Shown: positions 1-7,675 of the stretch, piece by piece | Numbering within the stretch: position 1 is the stretch's first letter | Layout: the number at the start of each line of letters is the position of its first letter | NCBI RefSeq assembly: GCF_002813755.1 | Contig: NZ_CP018061.1 | Location: 1,168,001-1,232,000, forward strand | Source of the DNA: Enterococcus mundtii | Lineage (GTDB): Bacteria > Bacillota > Bacilli > Lactobacillales > Enterococcaceae | Direction of reading: 5' to 3' | DNA length: 64,000 nucleotides | Translations under genes and position numbers: made by a program | The notes under the pieces: generated by a model | What the model saw: the letters and a program-made list of their open reading frames with translations, nothing else | Told to the model about the DNA's origin: nothing | Database searches by the model: none

Positions 1-19
1 TACCCCCTTGTTTGTCACC

Positions 20-152
20 TTTGAACCGAATAACTAGTGGAAAAAGAAGTAACTTCTTAGGAACTAAGAGGATCTATAAAAAATTTGAAAAACAATTTGC
101 GTAGCTGTTACCTTAGTTCTTGAAGTGAAAGACTTCTGTCCAGACCTTGCTA
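20..152 (+). repeat. Divergent copy of a mosaic intergenic repeat
   Basis: This noncoding stretch shares ordered blocks with the clearer copies at 38781-38940 and 60290-60452: CCGAATAA near 26, AAGTAACTTCTT near 47, a stem-loop whose arms read GGAACTAAG (60-68) and CTTAGTTCT, a central TTTGAAAAACAATTT, and the ACTTCTGTC end block near 130. The stem sequence differs entirely from the other copies, but the block order is the same. It is therefore probably an old, diverged member of the family. Confidence 0.5.
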
Positions 153-225
153 GCCAAATGAATATTTACAAACCCCTTAAAAAAAGGTATGATAAACAAA
201 AATTGTGAGAAGGAGAATCCGAAGA

Positions 226-564
226 ATGAGTGAACAAAAATGGTCTGCTGAAGAAGTAGATGAAATCAAAGAGCGAATTCTCACCGCGTTAGAAATGGTG
301 ATTGACCCAGAACTAGGAATCGATATCGTGAACCTAGGTTTGATCTATGAAATCGAATTTGACCCTGAAAATGGAGATACCGTTGTTAAAATGACTTTGA
401 CAACGATGGGCTGTCCGTTAGCTGATATCTTGACTGAATCGATCCATGATGCACTAAAAGAAGTGCCAGAAGTGTCGAAAGCAGAAGTCAAATTAGTCTG
501 GTATCCCGCTTGGACGACCGATAAAATGAGTCGTTATGCACGAATTGCGCTTGGGATTCGTTAG
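226..564 (+). CDS. DUF59/MIP18-family metal-sulfur cluster assembly factor (SufT-like)
   Basis: A 112-residue protein of the DUF59 (PaaD/SufT/MIP18) family, cytosolic accessory factors in iron-sulfur cluster assembly or transfer. The family hallmarks are visible: DPELGIDIVNLGLIYEI from residue 27 and TTMGCPL with the conserved cysteine at about residue 63. Length is normal for a stand-alone member. An upstream in-frame GTG at 205 would place the AGAAGGAG ribosome site inside the gene, so the ATG at 226 is the likelier start. It stands alone, followed by a terminator at 626-674, with no suf genes nearby. The family call is secure; the exact client proteins are unknown. Confidence 0.9.
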   Translation: MSEQKWSAEEVDEIKERILTALEMVIDPELGIDIVNLGLIYEIEFDPENGDTVVKMTLTTMGCPLADILTESIHDALKEVPEVSKAEVKLVWYPAWTTDKMSRYARIALGIR

Positions 565-625
565 GTAATGGTTCTTTAGAAGGTAGATCGGATCTGTAAT
601 ATAACGAATGATGAAGTAAACGTTG

Positions 626-674
626 AACTCTTTAACCAACTTTTTTTGAAAAGTTGATTAAAGAGTTTTTTATT
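626..674 (+). terminator. Rho-independent terminator after the SufT-like gene
   Basis: AACTCTTTAA and TTAAAGAGTT arms, with an inner CAACTTT/AAAGTTG extension, close a short loop and are followed by a run of T. It is the only feature seen between 565 and 889 apart from the promoter-like AT-rich DNA before the next gene. Confidence 0.8.
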
Positions 675-889
675 ATGAAAAATGTTGGGTTAGTTGAACG
701 ATACAGACGAAAATTAGCAAACTTTAATGTAATCGAAAATAAATAAATTAGTACGTTTTCACTCTTACAAACGATATAATAGTTATAGTAGCTATTCTCA
801 TGATCAATTTTGATGTAAAAACCTGTACATAGAACGGGTAGGTTGTTAACTTATAAAATTTTTGGTTACTTTAGAAAGGTTGGATTAAA

Positions 890-1324
890 ATGATTTCTCA
901 AAAAGACAATCAAGCAATTGTAGCAATTGTATTTAGTATTTCAATAGGATCAGGTTGTTATCGGCACATTAGTGTGTCAACAGATGAGACACTTGAAGAT
1001 TTTGCTGAAATTATCTTGGATTCATTTGATTTTATCAATGATCACGCACATGCATTTTTTATGGACAATTCTGCTTGGAGTGGAAATAAATGTTACTACA
1101 TGGCAGAAGTTGACATGGGACACGAATACCTTCATACCTGTGACTATAAACTTTATCAACTCGGTCTGAAAAAAGGAGATAAATTCAAGTTTGTCTTTGA
1201 TTTTGGTGATGATTGGAGATTTCAATGCAAAGTGTTACGTGTCATTGAAGATGATGAAGGAGGCTATGAAGTATTAAAAAGTGTGGGAGAACCACCTGAA
1301 CAATATTTCAATTTTTTTGAGTGA
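890..1324 (+). CDS. IS1096 passenger TnpR / pRiA4b ORF-3-like family protein
   Basis: A 144-residue acidic protein. The stretch FKFVFDFGDDWRF at about residues 100-112 matches the core of the pRiA4b ORF-3-like (IS1096 passenger 'TnpR') family, which typically shows a Y-x-Y/F-DFGDDW motif. Despite the family name, these proteins are usually found alone in Firmicute chromosomes and no transposase or inverted repeats are visible here. Function is unknown. The start is an ATG behind AGAAAGGTTGGATTAAA. The gene is monocistronic, in a stretch of accessory-looking genes. Confidence 0.75.
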   Translation: MISQKDNQAIVAIVFSISIGSGCYRHISVSTDETLEDFAEIILDSFDFINDHAHAFFMDNSAWSGNKCYYMAEVDMGHEYLHTCDYKLYQLGLKKGDKFKFVFDFGDDWRFQCKVLRVIEDDEGGYEVLKSVGEPPEQYFNFFE

Positions 1325-1663
1325 TTTCTAATAAACGCCAAAAGAGTGAATATGAGTGATTATGTTTCAAAATCGTTGAATCTTTTTTTGTCTTAGATAG
1401 TACTACTATAAGGATGAAAGTGAATAAAACAGTTCAAAAAAAATCATTTTGTTTTTTACTAATTATGTGACACTTTTTAGTTTAGAGATAACCAAATTTT
1501 AAATGGAAGATGACAGAAATGTTTATCCGATCAATGAAACTCTGCTTAAAATTTTAAGTATCGTTAGGGATAACGTGTGTACTTTGTATGTAACGTATTT
1601 AAATTACTGCGAAGAAATAATATAATCTATCATGTAGTTAATAATAATAAGGAGTCGGTATTT
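1325..1663. other. Intergenic, AT-rich, no gene seen
   Basis: About 340 bases with no credible reading frame. A TATAAT-like hexamer near 1620 probably belongs to the promoter of the small gene at 1664. No clear terminator or repeat was identified. Confidence 0.5.
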
Positions 1664-1828
1664 ATGGCAAACATAAGTTTGGAACGTCCAATTATTTTAT
1701 CTAATGAAGATGTCAAAATTATTGAAAATACGCATCCTACAAAAAAATTCTATGACTTATTAGAAAAGAAATCTAGTGATCGTATTAGTAACAAGGATCA
1801 AGTACCTAATTGGATGAGAAAAAAATAA
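1664..1828 (+). CDS. Small protein upstream of decayed GNAT gene, candidate antitoxin partner
   Basis: A 54-residue, charged protein with no domain I recognise. The ATG at 1664 follows AAGGAG; the longer in-frame extension to 1577 lacks a ribosome site and is ignored. The following gene (a broken GNAT acetyltransferase) starts at 1830, one base after this stop codon. This layout, a short upstream frame abutting a GNAT gene, resembles type II toxin-antitoxin pairs in which the toxin is an acetyltransferase. That role is inference from context only. Confidence 0.55.
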   Translation: MANISLERPIILSNEDVKIIENTHPTKKFYDLLEKKSSDRISNKDQVPNWMRKK

Positions 1829-1829
1829 T

Positions 1830-2212
1830 ATGGACTATACTGTGATTTCATTAAGTAAAAAGATCAAAATGCTGGTTGAAGTAATTAAAGAAGAGGAAAT
1901 TGAGATTGGAAATAAAGCTCTTAGAAAGAAGGTAAGAGAACGCTTTTCGAACTTTGTAGAATCTTCTTTTTTTGTGGAAACAATTCAGAAATGACTGAAT
2001 TTTAAAACATGATGCCATACAAAAAGAGCTTTATCATGCGACAAGGACGTACTTGATTTTTAAAGACGAAACACAAGAACATCTCTTAGGTTTTTTTACG
2101 TTAGCAATCAAAGATTTAGATATTAGCAAGCTTGAAATAAAAGAGAAAAAGAAATTAGTATTTAACGGAAAATCGCCGAGTAAGGTAGGTGTTGCACCGT
2201 CTTATTTAAAAT
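1830..2212 (+). pseudogene. Frameshifted and 3'-truncated GNAT-type acetyltransferase
   Basis: The first frame (1830-1994) encodes 54 residues ending ...FFVETIQK. Coding-like sequence then resumes in the +1 frame from about 1999 and continues through residues reading YHATRTYLIFKDETQEHLLGF, FTLAIKDLDISKLEI and VGVAPSYL, a pattern typical of GNAT acetyltransferases whose N-terminal half includes a beta-strand FFTLAIK. The join carries about 20 extra bases with stops. After about 2212 the frame runs into the antisense of the neighbouring gene's 3' end, so the acetyl-CoA-binding C-terminal part is missing. The product is almost certainly nonfunctional. A programmed frameshift is unlikely because of the in-frame stops and missing C-terminus. 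Confidence 0.65.
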
Positions 2213-2218
2213 CACTTA

Positions 2219-2722
2219 TTACGTATTCCCATCTAAGTACTTTTCCAAATACTCAATCTTTGCTAGATCCTTGTGATTATTTTTATCTGCACGGTAACTA
2301 TCTTTAGCGGAACGTTGATAGATTTTTAAATATTGTTCCGCTGTAGGTAAGTAAAAGGAACAGTCGTCGATCCTGATTAGAGAGAGTTCATTAAGTGGAA
2401 TACCTGCAAAGGTGAGAAGACTGTCCATACTGCCAAATTGGATGGTATAAGAATCTTTTGCAAATTCATGTTCGTGTAAATCAACTAGATGGTAATTCAA
2501 CGTTTCCATGATTTTTAAGATGTTTTGCCAATTGTGCAACCGATCTTCATCAGGTGCCTCCCAACCCCGTGGATCGCCAGGAACATGGATGTCAATGTCT
2601 CTTGGTTGCCAGTCGATATCTGTTAAGTAAGACAAGCCTAATGAACCTAGTAGTAGCGGAGTAATCTGTTGCTTGTTTAATTTTTGCGTGATCAATAAAA
2701 ATTCTTTGAAATAAAGTTCCAT
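2219..2722 (-). CDS. Nucleotidyltransferase-superfamily-like protein
   Basis: A 167-residue cytosolic protein. Residues near 22-30 read LLLGSLGLSYL and are followed by RDIDIHVPG, giving the G-S ... D-x-D arrangement used for metal binding by minimal nucleotidyltransferases. The remainder has no recognisable second domain. The ATG at 2722 is preceded by AAAGGAGAAAATCC; an upstream ATG at 2749 places this ribosome site inside the gene. It converges on the decayed GNAT gene, whose truncation point lies just beyond this gene's stop. Catalytic activity and substrate are unknown, so the family call is moderate. Confidence 0.55.
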   Translation of the reverse strand: MELYFKEFLLITQKLNKQQITPLLLGSLGLSYLTDIDWQPRDIDIHVPGDPRGWEAPDEDRLHNWQNILKIMETLNYHLVDLHEHEFAKDSYTIQFGSMDSLLTFAGIPLNELSLIRIDDCSFYLPTAEQYLKIYQRSAKDSYRADKNNHKDLAKIEYLEKYLDGNT

Positions 2723-2796
2723 GGATTTTCTCCTTTTCTTTGGTTGCATTTATTGTATCAAAGTGGATGTCTAATTTTCCATTTCATCCTGAAAAC

Positions 2797-2833
2797 AAAA
2801 CTAGATTCTCTAAAAAGTGAAGCTAGTTTTTTA
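2797..2833 (+). terminator. Hairpin with T-run
   Basis: AAAACTAG and CTAGTTTT arms enclose an 18-base loop and a T-rich tail follows. It lies upstream of the minus-strand nucleotidyltransferase-like gene and before the ASCH gene. Weak stem, so moderate confidence. Confidence 0.45.
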
Positions 2834-2970
2834 TTTCTTGTATTTAAGAAGTGAAGTTGGTGAGTAACTATAAATTTGACTATAGGAGTTGTAAAAATTG
2901 AGTGTGAATGGCTTAGTTTTCCTATTTTTGGTACACTTGATTTACTATCAATCAGAAAGTTGGTGACAGA

Positions 2971-3459
2971 TTGAACCTAGAAGCACAAAAATATTGGGAA
3001 AGCTTTTGCTTAAAAAATGGTGTGCCACAAGCGTCATTATATGAAATTTTTGCTTTTGGAAATACGAAAGAACACGCAGATGAATTAGCAGATTTGGTAT
3101 TGGAAGGGAAGAAAACAGGGACAAGCTCAGGGTATGAGCTTTACCAAATGGATAACGAACCATTACCTAAAGTTGGTGACTACTCCGTCGTTGTGAATAG
3201 CTCTAAAGTACCGATAGGCATTATCCAGACTGTCGAAGTGTTGATCCTACCTTGGAAAGAAATCACCGAAGAACTGGCAGCTACAGAAGGTGAAGGCGAC
3301 TTATCTCTTATGTATTGGCAAAAGGGACATTACAATTATTTCAAACCTTACTATGAAGAACATGGACTATTGCTCAATGAAGAAACGAAAATCGTCTTTG
3401 AACGATTCCAACTTGTTGATCGATATTTGCCGAAAAGTGAGGAAACCAATGCGTATTGA
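2971..3459 (+). CDS. ASCH-domain protein
   Basis: A 162-residue protein with the ASCH fold (PUA-like, RNA-associated): a helical N-terminus, then EGKKTGTSSGYELY near residues 46-59 containing the conserved G-K-K-T signature, PKVGDYSVVVNSSKVPIGIIQT, and a C-terminal FERFQLVDRY strand. Related proteins bind nucleic acid or act on modified nucleosides. The likely start is a TTG at 2971 with only a weak ribosome site. The next gene overlaps its last 11 bases, so the two are probably co-translated. Confidence 0.8.
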   Translation: MNLEAQKYWESFCLKNGVPQASLYEIFAFGNTKEHADELADLVLEGKKTGTSSGYELYQMDNEPLPKVGDYSVVVNSSKVPIGIIQTVEVLILPWKEITEELAATEGEGDLSLMYWQKGHYNYFKPYYEEHGLLLNEETKIVFERFQLVDRYLPKSEETNAY

Positions 3460-3907
3460 TTTAGTAGAAGAAGCAATAGAAAAGAAAAAAATCGTCCAAG
3501 AAATCTTGAATGATTTGCCAGAGTGGTTTGGCTTGCCATATTCGACACAAGAATATGTTGAGGAATGCCAAAAGTATCCATTGTGGGTCTTACAAGAAAC
3601 CAGCGAGCCAATAGGGTTCATCAGTTTGAAAGAAACAAGTAAAGCCACCGGTGAGATCTATTGTATGGGAATCAAAAAAGCCTATCATCATCGAGGATTA
3701 GGTAAGCGATTACTAGGGGAGCTAGAATCGTATGCAAGAGAACATTACCTATTTTTACAAGTGAAAACGGTCGCCGAAGGGCATTACGCTATCTATGATC
3801 AGACGATTCACTTCTACCGAAGGATGGGTTTTGTTGAGCTAGAAGTGTTCCCAACCTTATGGGATGAATGGAATCCATGTTTGGTAATGATAAAAAGTCT
3901 TAACTAA
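3449..3907 (+). CDS. GNAT-family N-acetyltransferase
   Basis: A 152-residue acetyltransferase. The acetyl-CoA-binding motif A is visible as GIKKAYHHRGLGKRLLGELE at about residues 73-92, preceded by a beta-strand with GEIYCMG and followed by IHFYRRMGFVE, the typical C-terminal strand-turn of the family. The ATG at 3449 overlaps the end of the ASCH gene, with a GTGAGGA ribosome site inside that gene; translational coupling is likely. Substrate (small molecule or protein amine) is unknown. Confidence 0.85.
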   Translation: MRIDLVEEAIEKKKIVQEILNDLPEWFGLPYSTQEYVEECQKYPLWVLQETSEPIGFISLKETSKATGEIYCMGIKKAYHHRGLGKRLLGELESYAREHYLFLQVKTVAEGHYAIYDQTIHFYRRMGFVELEVFPTLWDEWNPCLVMIKSLN

Positions 3908-3921
3908 AAAAGAAAGCGAAG

Positions 3922-4274
3922 ATGGAACTCTCGCACATGACAGTTGTCATTCGTGGTCGTAAATGTTCGACAGAAGTCTTTACGGAGGTCTTTGATGCAA
4001 AAGAAGTGTATTCGAGTAAGGAAAACAATACTCCTTATTTCCAGAAACATTCTTATTGATCGGTGATCTGTGGGTGGCGTTGATGGAAGATAAGCAGACA
4101 AAGCTTCTCAAAACCTACAATCATATTGATTTTCAAATCACTCCGGAACAACTTCTTTGTTATACAGAACAACTTCGTCTTCTAGACCTCAAAATTGAAG
4201 AAGGACCTTCGCGGGTAGCAGTAGACATCCATGCGGGCAATCTAAATGATCGTTTGAAGAGGTATGAAGAATAA
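3922..4274 (+). pseudogene. Hypothetical gene split by a frameshift
   Basis: An ATG at 3922 opens a 45-codon frame ending at 4059 (last residues YFQKHSY). Sequence of the same coding character continues in another frame from 4056 (IGDLWVALMEDKQTKLLKTY...) to 4274. The two frames overlap by 4 bases, and only the second lacks its own ribosome site, so a single-base indel in one gene of about 115 residues is the simplest reading. I do not recognise the family. A coupled pair of tiny genes remains possible. Confidence 0.45.
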
Positions 4275-4298
4275 CTATAAGTTTTCAGGAGTAATGGG

Positions 4299-4745
4299 AT
4301 GATTAAAAAAGTGAAGAAACTAGACCGAGAGATAATGGATCGGCTACTAACTATTTGGTTAACGACCAATATCAGGACACATGATTTTATTGATGCGACA
4401 TATTGGTATGAGAAAAAAGAGGTGTTGAAAAAAGAATTGCCAAAAGCAGAAATTTATTATTGTGAAATGAATAGTCAGATTGTTGGTTTTATGGGAATCG
4501 TGGACAAATCTTATTTAGCTGGTATTTTTGTAGAGTCAACATATCAAAATAGAAAAATCGGACAAAAACTGATTGAAGCTGCTAAAAAAGAAAAAGAACG
4601 AATAAGCTTGCATGTTTATGGTAAGAATAAAGGAGCAATACGATTCTACTTTAGAAATGGCTTTATAAAAGTGGATGAACAAATGGATGAATCGACGGGT
4701 GAGAAAGAATACCTTATGATCTGGGAAAACATTAAACAGATCTAA
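4299..4745 (+). CDS. GNAT-family N-acetyltransferase (YjaB/RimI-like)
   Basis: A 148-residue GNAT protein. Motif A appears as IFVESTYQNRKIGQKLIEAA at about residues 75-94 (Q-x-x-x-x-G-Q pattern) and the C-terminal NKGAIRFYFRNGFIKVDEQ segment is classic. The ATG at 4299 sits behind CAGGAGTAATGGG. It ends at the strong terminator at 4782-4821 shared with the convergent XRE gene. Substrate not predictable. Confidence 0.88.
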   Translation: MIKKVKKLDREIMDRLLTIWLTTNIRTHDFIDATYWYEKKEVLKKELPKAEIYYCEMNSQIVGFMGIVDKSYLAGIFVESTYQNRKIGQKLIEAAKKEKERISLHVYGKNKGAIRFYFRNGFIKVDEQMDESTGEKEYLMIWENIKQI

Positions 4746-4781
4746 TGAGTACAAAAAAATTTGTTTTGGTTCCGATTAACA

Positions 4782-4821
4782 AAAAACAAGATCGATCCTT
4801 GAAGGTTGATCTTGTTTTTTT
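4782..4821. terminator. Bidirectional terminator
   Basis: Arms ACAAGATCGATCC and GGTTGATCTTGT flank a TTGAA loop with A-run before and T-run after, between two convergent genes. Confidence 0.88.
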
Positions 4822-4830
4822 GCGATATTA

Positions 4831-5409
4831 CTAGCGATTGAATAGCACAAACGGCAGACTTGTGAGTAATGCGATCACCCCACAAATCAATCCAAACAAA
4901 AGGACGATTCCTACCTTTTCGATCCGATTTCTAACCTTGTCTCTTTGTTTACGTAGAGGTGCTACTTCTTTGTTTTCCATGAATGCAACGATTTCTTTGT
5001 AGGTTTTGATATTCTCTTGTTTTTTGAGTCCCTCGACTTTTATTGCACCGTACATGCTGACGATCCAAAAGATCAAGGGAAGAGCTAATCGCCAATTACC
5101 AGGTAAAAACAAGGATGGCCCAATTGAAATCAAAGCAAGGAGCATTGATACGAGCATGACTTTAGTATATTTGTTTATTTCCAGAAGTGTCATATTTTCT
5201 TTCATCTTTTCCACATCTCCTTTGACTAATTGATCCAAAGAAACGTCAAACAGGACACTCAGTAACAATAAATTATGGATATCGGGGTAGCTACGTTCGT
5301 TCTCCCAGTTTGAAATCGTTTGTCTTGAAACATATAATTTTTCGGCTAATTCTTCTTGGGAGAAAGCTAGCTGTTTACGATATTTTTTTATTTGATGACT
5401 CAAGTCCAT
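4831..5409 (-). CDS. XRE-family regulator with C-terminal membrane segments
   Basis: A 192-residue protein. Residues 1-64 form a Cro/CI helix-turn-helix (FSQEELAEKLYVSRQTISNWE, with PDIHNLLLLSVLFDVSLDQLVKGD completing the domain). From about 85 onward there are three hydrophobic segments (VMLVSMLLALISIGPSLF, LALPLIFWIVSMYGA and a C-terminal IVLLFGLICGVIALLT). This XRE-plus-transmembrane layout is common in Firmicutes and suggests a membrane-tethered regulator, though its target is unknown. A dyad at 5488-5513 upstream could be its operator. Confidence 0.85.
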   Translation of the reverse strand: MDLSHQIKKYRKQLAFSQEELAEKLYVSRQTISNWENERSYPDIHNLLLLSVLFDVSLDQLVKGDVEKMKENMTLLEINKYTKVMLVSMLLALISIGPSLFLPGNWRLALPLIFWIVSMYGAIKVEGLKKQENIKTYKEIVAFMENKEVAPLRKQRDKVRNRIEKVGIVLLFGLICGVIALLTSLPFVLFNR

Positions 5410-5487
5410 AGTATCCGCTCCTTCTTATCTCAGTGTGATCGAAGAGGTCAAAATCGACGATCAAAGGTGTTTGTCATTGCCAGATTT

Positions 5488-5513
5488 AGCATGTAAAAAG
5501 TCTTTGACATGCT
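5488..5513. promoter_or_regulatory. Inverted repeat upstream of the XRE gene
   Basis: AGCATGT and ACATGCT half-sites are separated by 12 bases about 80 bases upstream of the XRE start. A regulator-binding dyad is plausible; no assignment beyond position is possible. Confidence 0.35.
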
Positions 5514-5677
5514 TTAAAATGCTGTTTTTTTCTGTATTTACTAGTTATTTATTATGTAAATGGCTGATCATTGGTTTATTAAAAATAATACGTTTTTTTT
5601 GAATGAACCAACGATCCCTTAAATATATGATATCATACACTTAATCCTGAAAGGATTAATGGATTGGAGGAATGGTT

Positions 5678-6106
5678 TTGGAGAAGACAACAAGTGTAGA
5701 AAAGAAGAAAGTTTATTTTTTATGTACCGGTAATTCATGCAGAAGTCAGATCGCTGAAGGGTATGGTCATGCATATTTGGAGGAGCAATTTGACGTTCGC
5801 AGTGCTGGAGTGGAGACACATGGGTTGAATCCACGTGCCGTAAAAGTGATGGCAGAAGATGGCATCGACATTACGAGGCAAACCTCAGACTTGATTGACC
5901 CAGATTATTTTAAAGATGCCGACCTGATCATCACTTTGTGCGGCGATGCGTTGGATAAATGTCCAGTGATTCCAGCTCATATCCGTCATGAACATTGGGA
6001 TTTAGAAGATCCAGCAAAAGCTACTGGGACAGAAGAAGAAATTATTGCTGAATTTAGAAAGACCCGTGAAGTCATCAAGGAAAAAATAAAGGATATGGCT
6101 AACTAA
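5678..6106 (+). CDS. arsC: Thioredoxin-coupled arsenate reductase / LMW-phosphatase fold
   Basis: A 142-residue cytosolic enzyme that reduces arsenate to arsenite using a cysteine relay. The nucleophile loop reads CTGNSCR (C16-X5-R22) and the second and third cysteines occur as LCGDALDKC (C88 and C95), with the seven-residue spacing typical of the thioredoxin-coupled ArsC family; the HWDLEDPA loop is also present. GGAGG at 5666-5670 is one base from the ATG at 5672 but seven from the TTG at 5678, so TTG is preferred. No ars operon partner (arsR, arsB, acr3) lies nearby. Such orphan ArsC proteins may also act as general phosphatases. Confidence 0.9.
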   Translation: MEKTTSVEKKKVYFLCTGNSCRSQIAEGYGHAYLEEQFDVRSAGVETHGLNPRAVKVMAEDGIDITRQTSDLIDPDYFKDADLIITLCGDALDKCPVIPAHIRHEHWDLEDPAKATGTEEEIIAEFRKTREVIKEKIKDMAN

Positions 6107-6449
6107 GGGTAAAAAACACCTGTCTATAATGAAGAAATATGTATTATTCTTTTGGTAACGAGAATTCAATGGAGTATTGAAATAAAGAAAAAGGTGCCTT
6201 TGCCATTGTCAGCGTATCAAAGCGAGTACCGTTAAATGACTTGCTCAAAAAAGCGTATAGTGATAGGCGGTTCTCAGTCAAGACATGGAATGAAGATCGT
6301 TGAATCAAGTGGATAAAGACGAGTAATCATCTAGAATGTATATTCATTCTAGGATATTACTCGTCTTTTTTTTAGAAATCAGGCATACTAGAATTATAGG
6401 TAGATTGGAAACGATTTAAAACGTATGTATTTTTAATAAGGAGATGAAT
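6107..6449. other. Intergenic with a short gene remnant
   Basis: Apart from the terminator at 6315-6373, the frame 6181-6303 reads as an undamaged-looking 40-residue tail (contains AFAIVSVSKRVPLNDLLKKA and ends SVKTWNEDR) with no start codon or ribosome site. It looks like the 3' end of a deleted gene. I do not recognise the family. Confidence 0.35.
6315..6373 (+). terminator. Strong terminator
   Basis: GACGAGTAAT / ATTACTCGTC outer arms with inner CTAGAATG / CATTCTAG arms and an eight-T tail. Confidence 0.88.
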
Positions 6450-7007
6450 ATGAGACCAAAGTCAAAAGAGGAATTATTGATACTCGCAGCTGAAAATTAT
6501 GAGAAGTTACAGCAGTTGATCGATTCAATACCTGAGGAACAAAGAGAAGCGACATTTGATTTTGAGGAAGTATTTCTTGAAAAGAAAAAAGAAGCACATT
6601 GGCGAAGGGATCAAACGATCAAAGACGTGTTGATCCATTTATACGAGTGGCATTGTTTGCTATTAAAGTGGGTGACTGATAATCAAATGGGAGAAGCGGT
6701 GCCTTTTTTGCCGGAGCCGTATAATTGGCGAACGACAGCCGAAATGAATCGTGCCTTTACAAAAAAACACCAGTCTACTACGTTACGGCAAGCGTCTGAC
6801 TGGTTGAAGGAAAGCCATGCAGAAGTGATGTTACTGGCGAAAACCTTCGATGACGATCAGCTGTTCCAAAAAAAACAGTATCCTTGGGTAGGAAATACGA
6901 CACTTGGCGGTTATTTTGTTTCGGCTACATCGAGCCATTATGATTGGGCGATCAAAAAAATCAAACAAAGTCAAAGGCAAAAACAAAAGGGAACTAACGC
7001 GAAATAA
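6450..7007 (+). CDS. ClbS/DfsB-family four-helix protein
   Basis: A 185-residue helical protein of the ClbS/DfsB group within the DinB-like superfamily. Family features visible are the N-terminal SKEELLILAAENYEKLQQLID helix, WRRDQTIKDVLIHLYEWHCLLLKW near residues 50-73, the PYNWRTTAEMNRAF segment and the C-terminal SSHYDWAIKKI helix. ClbS itself hydrolyses the colibactin cyclopropane, but most relatives have no known substrate, so resistance to a genotoxin is only a family-based possibility. AAGGAG at 6438-6443 is spaced correctly for the ATG at 6450, not for the one at 6444. Confidence 0.85.
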   Translation: MRPKSKEELLILAAENYEKLQQLIDSIPEEQREATFDFEEVFLEKKKEAHWRRDQTIKDVLIHLYEWHCLLLKWVTDNQMGEAVPFLPEPYNWRTTAEMNRAFTKKHQSTTLRQASDWLKESHAEVMLLAKTFDDDQLFQKKQYPWVGNTTLGGYFVSATSSHYDWAIKKIKQSQRQKQKGTNAK

Positions 7008-7009
7008 GA

Positions 7010-7046
7010 ACAAAAAAAATAGGAATCAATAAGATTCCCATTTTTT
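7010..7046. terminator. Bidirectional terminator
   Basis: GGGAATC and GATTCC arms around a short loop, flanked by A- and T-runs, between convergent genes. Confidence 0.75.
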
Positions 7047-7060
7047 CAAAATCGCTCTTT

Positions 7061-7675
7061 TTAGTACCAACCGTTAGCTAACCAGAAAGCTTTTGCAGCG
7101 TCCCAAGAGCCATAACGAGAGGCAACATATTGTTCTGCTACTCTTTCTTGATTGGCAGCAGAGTAGTCACCGTTCAAGTAAGAAGAGTCTAATTGGTAAC
7201 GGCCGATATAGCGTCCGTTTGTTGCTGTGTAAGAACCGCTAGATTCTTTTTGTGCGATCCATTCTTTGGCATCGTTCGTACCAGTTGAAACAGCTACTTC
7301 AGTAGCAGGTGCTTGTTCCACAACTGGCGCTTCTTCTACTACAGGAGCTTGTTCCACTACAGGTGTTTCCACAACTGGAGCTGTTTCTTGAACAGGTTCT
7401 ACAGGCGCTTGAGTAGCGACAGGAGCAGCTGCTTGCTCACCAGTAGGAATAGTTAGTTCTTGACCTGAAAAGATCAGGTGAATGTTTGAGATTGAGTTCG
7501 CTTCGGCAATTGTTTGGATCAAGGAGTTGTCACCAACGTATTTTTGAGAAATCGTTGATAAAGTATCACCTGATTGAACAGTGTAGGCTTCGTCTGCGTG
7601 TGCAGAAGTACCCATAAATAATGCAGCGCCGGCAGCCAAAGTTGTTCCAAAAAGAATTGTTTTAAGTGATTTCAT
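7061..7675 (-). CDS. Secreted LysM / Apf-like cell-wall protein
   Basis: A 204-residue exported protein. A signal peptide covers residues 1-27 (cleavage after AHA), followed by one LysM domain (YTVQSGDTLSTISQKYVGD, about 31-77), which binds peptidoglycan. A Pro/Val/Glu-rich linker contains imperfect repeats of PVVEQAPVVEEA. The C-terminal domain of about 65 residues (WIAQKESSGSYTA ... GSWDAAKAFWLANGWY) matches the aggregation-promoting-factor/transglycosylase-like fold, with a candidate catalytic glutamate in KESSGS. Expected role: wall remodelling or surface adhesion. Direct repeats TGTCAC lie upstream (7777-7808). Confidence 0.88.
   Translation of the reverse strand: MKSLKTILFGTTLAAGAALFMGTSAHADEAYTVQSGDTLSTISQKYVGDNSLIQTIAEANSISNIHLIFSGQELTIPTGEQAAAPVATQAPVEPVQETAPVVETPVVEQAPVVEEAPVVEQAPATEVAVSTGTNDAKEWIAQKESSGSYTATNGRYIGRYQLDSSYLNGDYSAANQERVAEQYVASRYGSWDAAKAFWLANGWY

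Noticed and set aside
890..1324. Mobile element suggested by the family name IS1096 passenger
   Set aside because: No transposase, terminal repeats or target duplication are visible around the gene.
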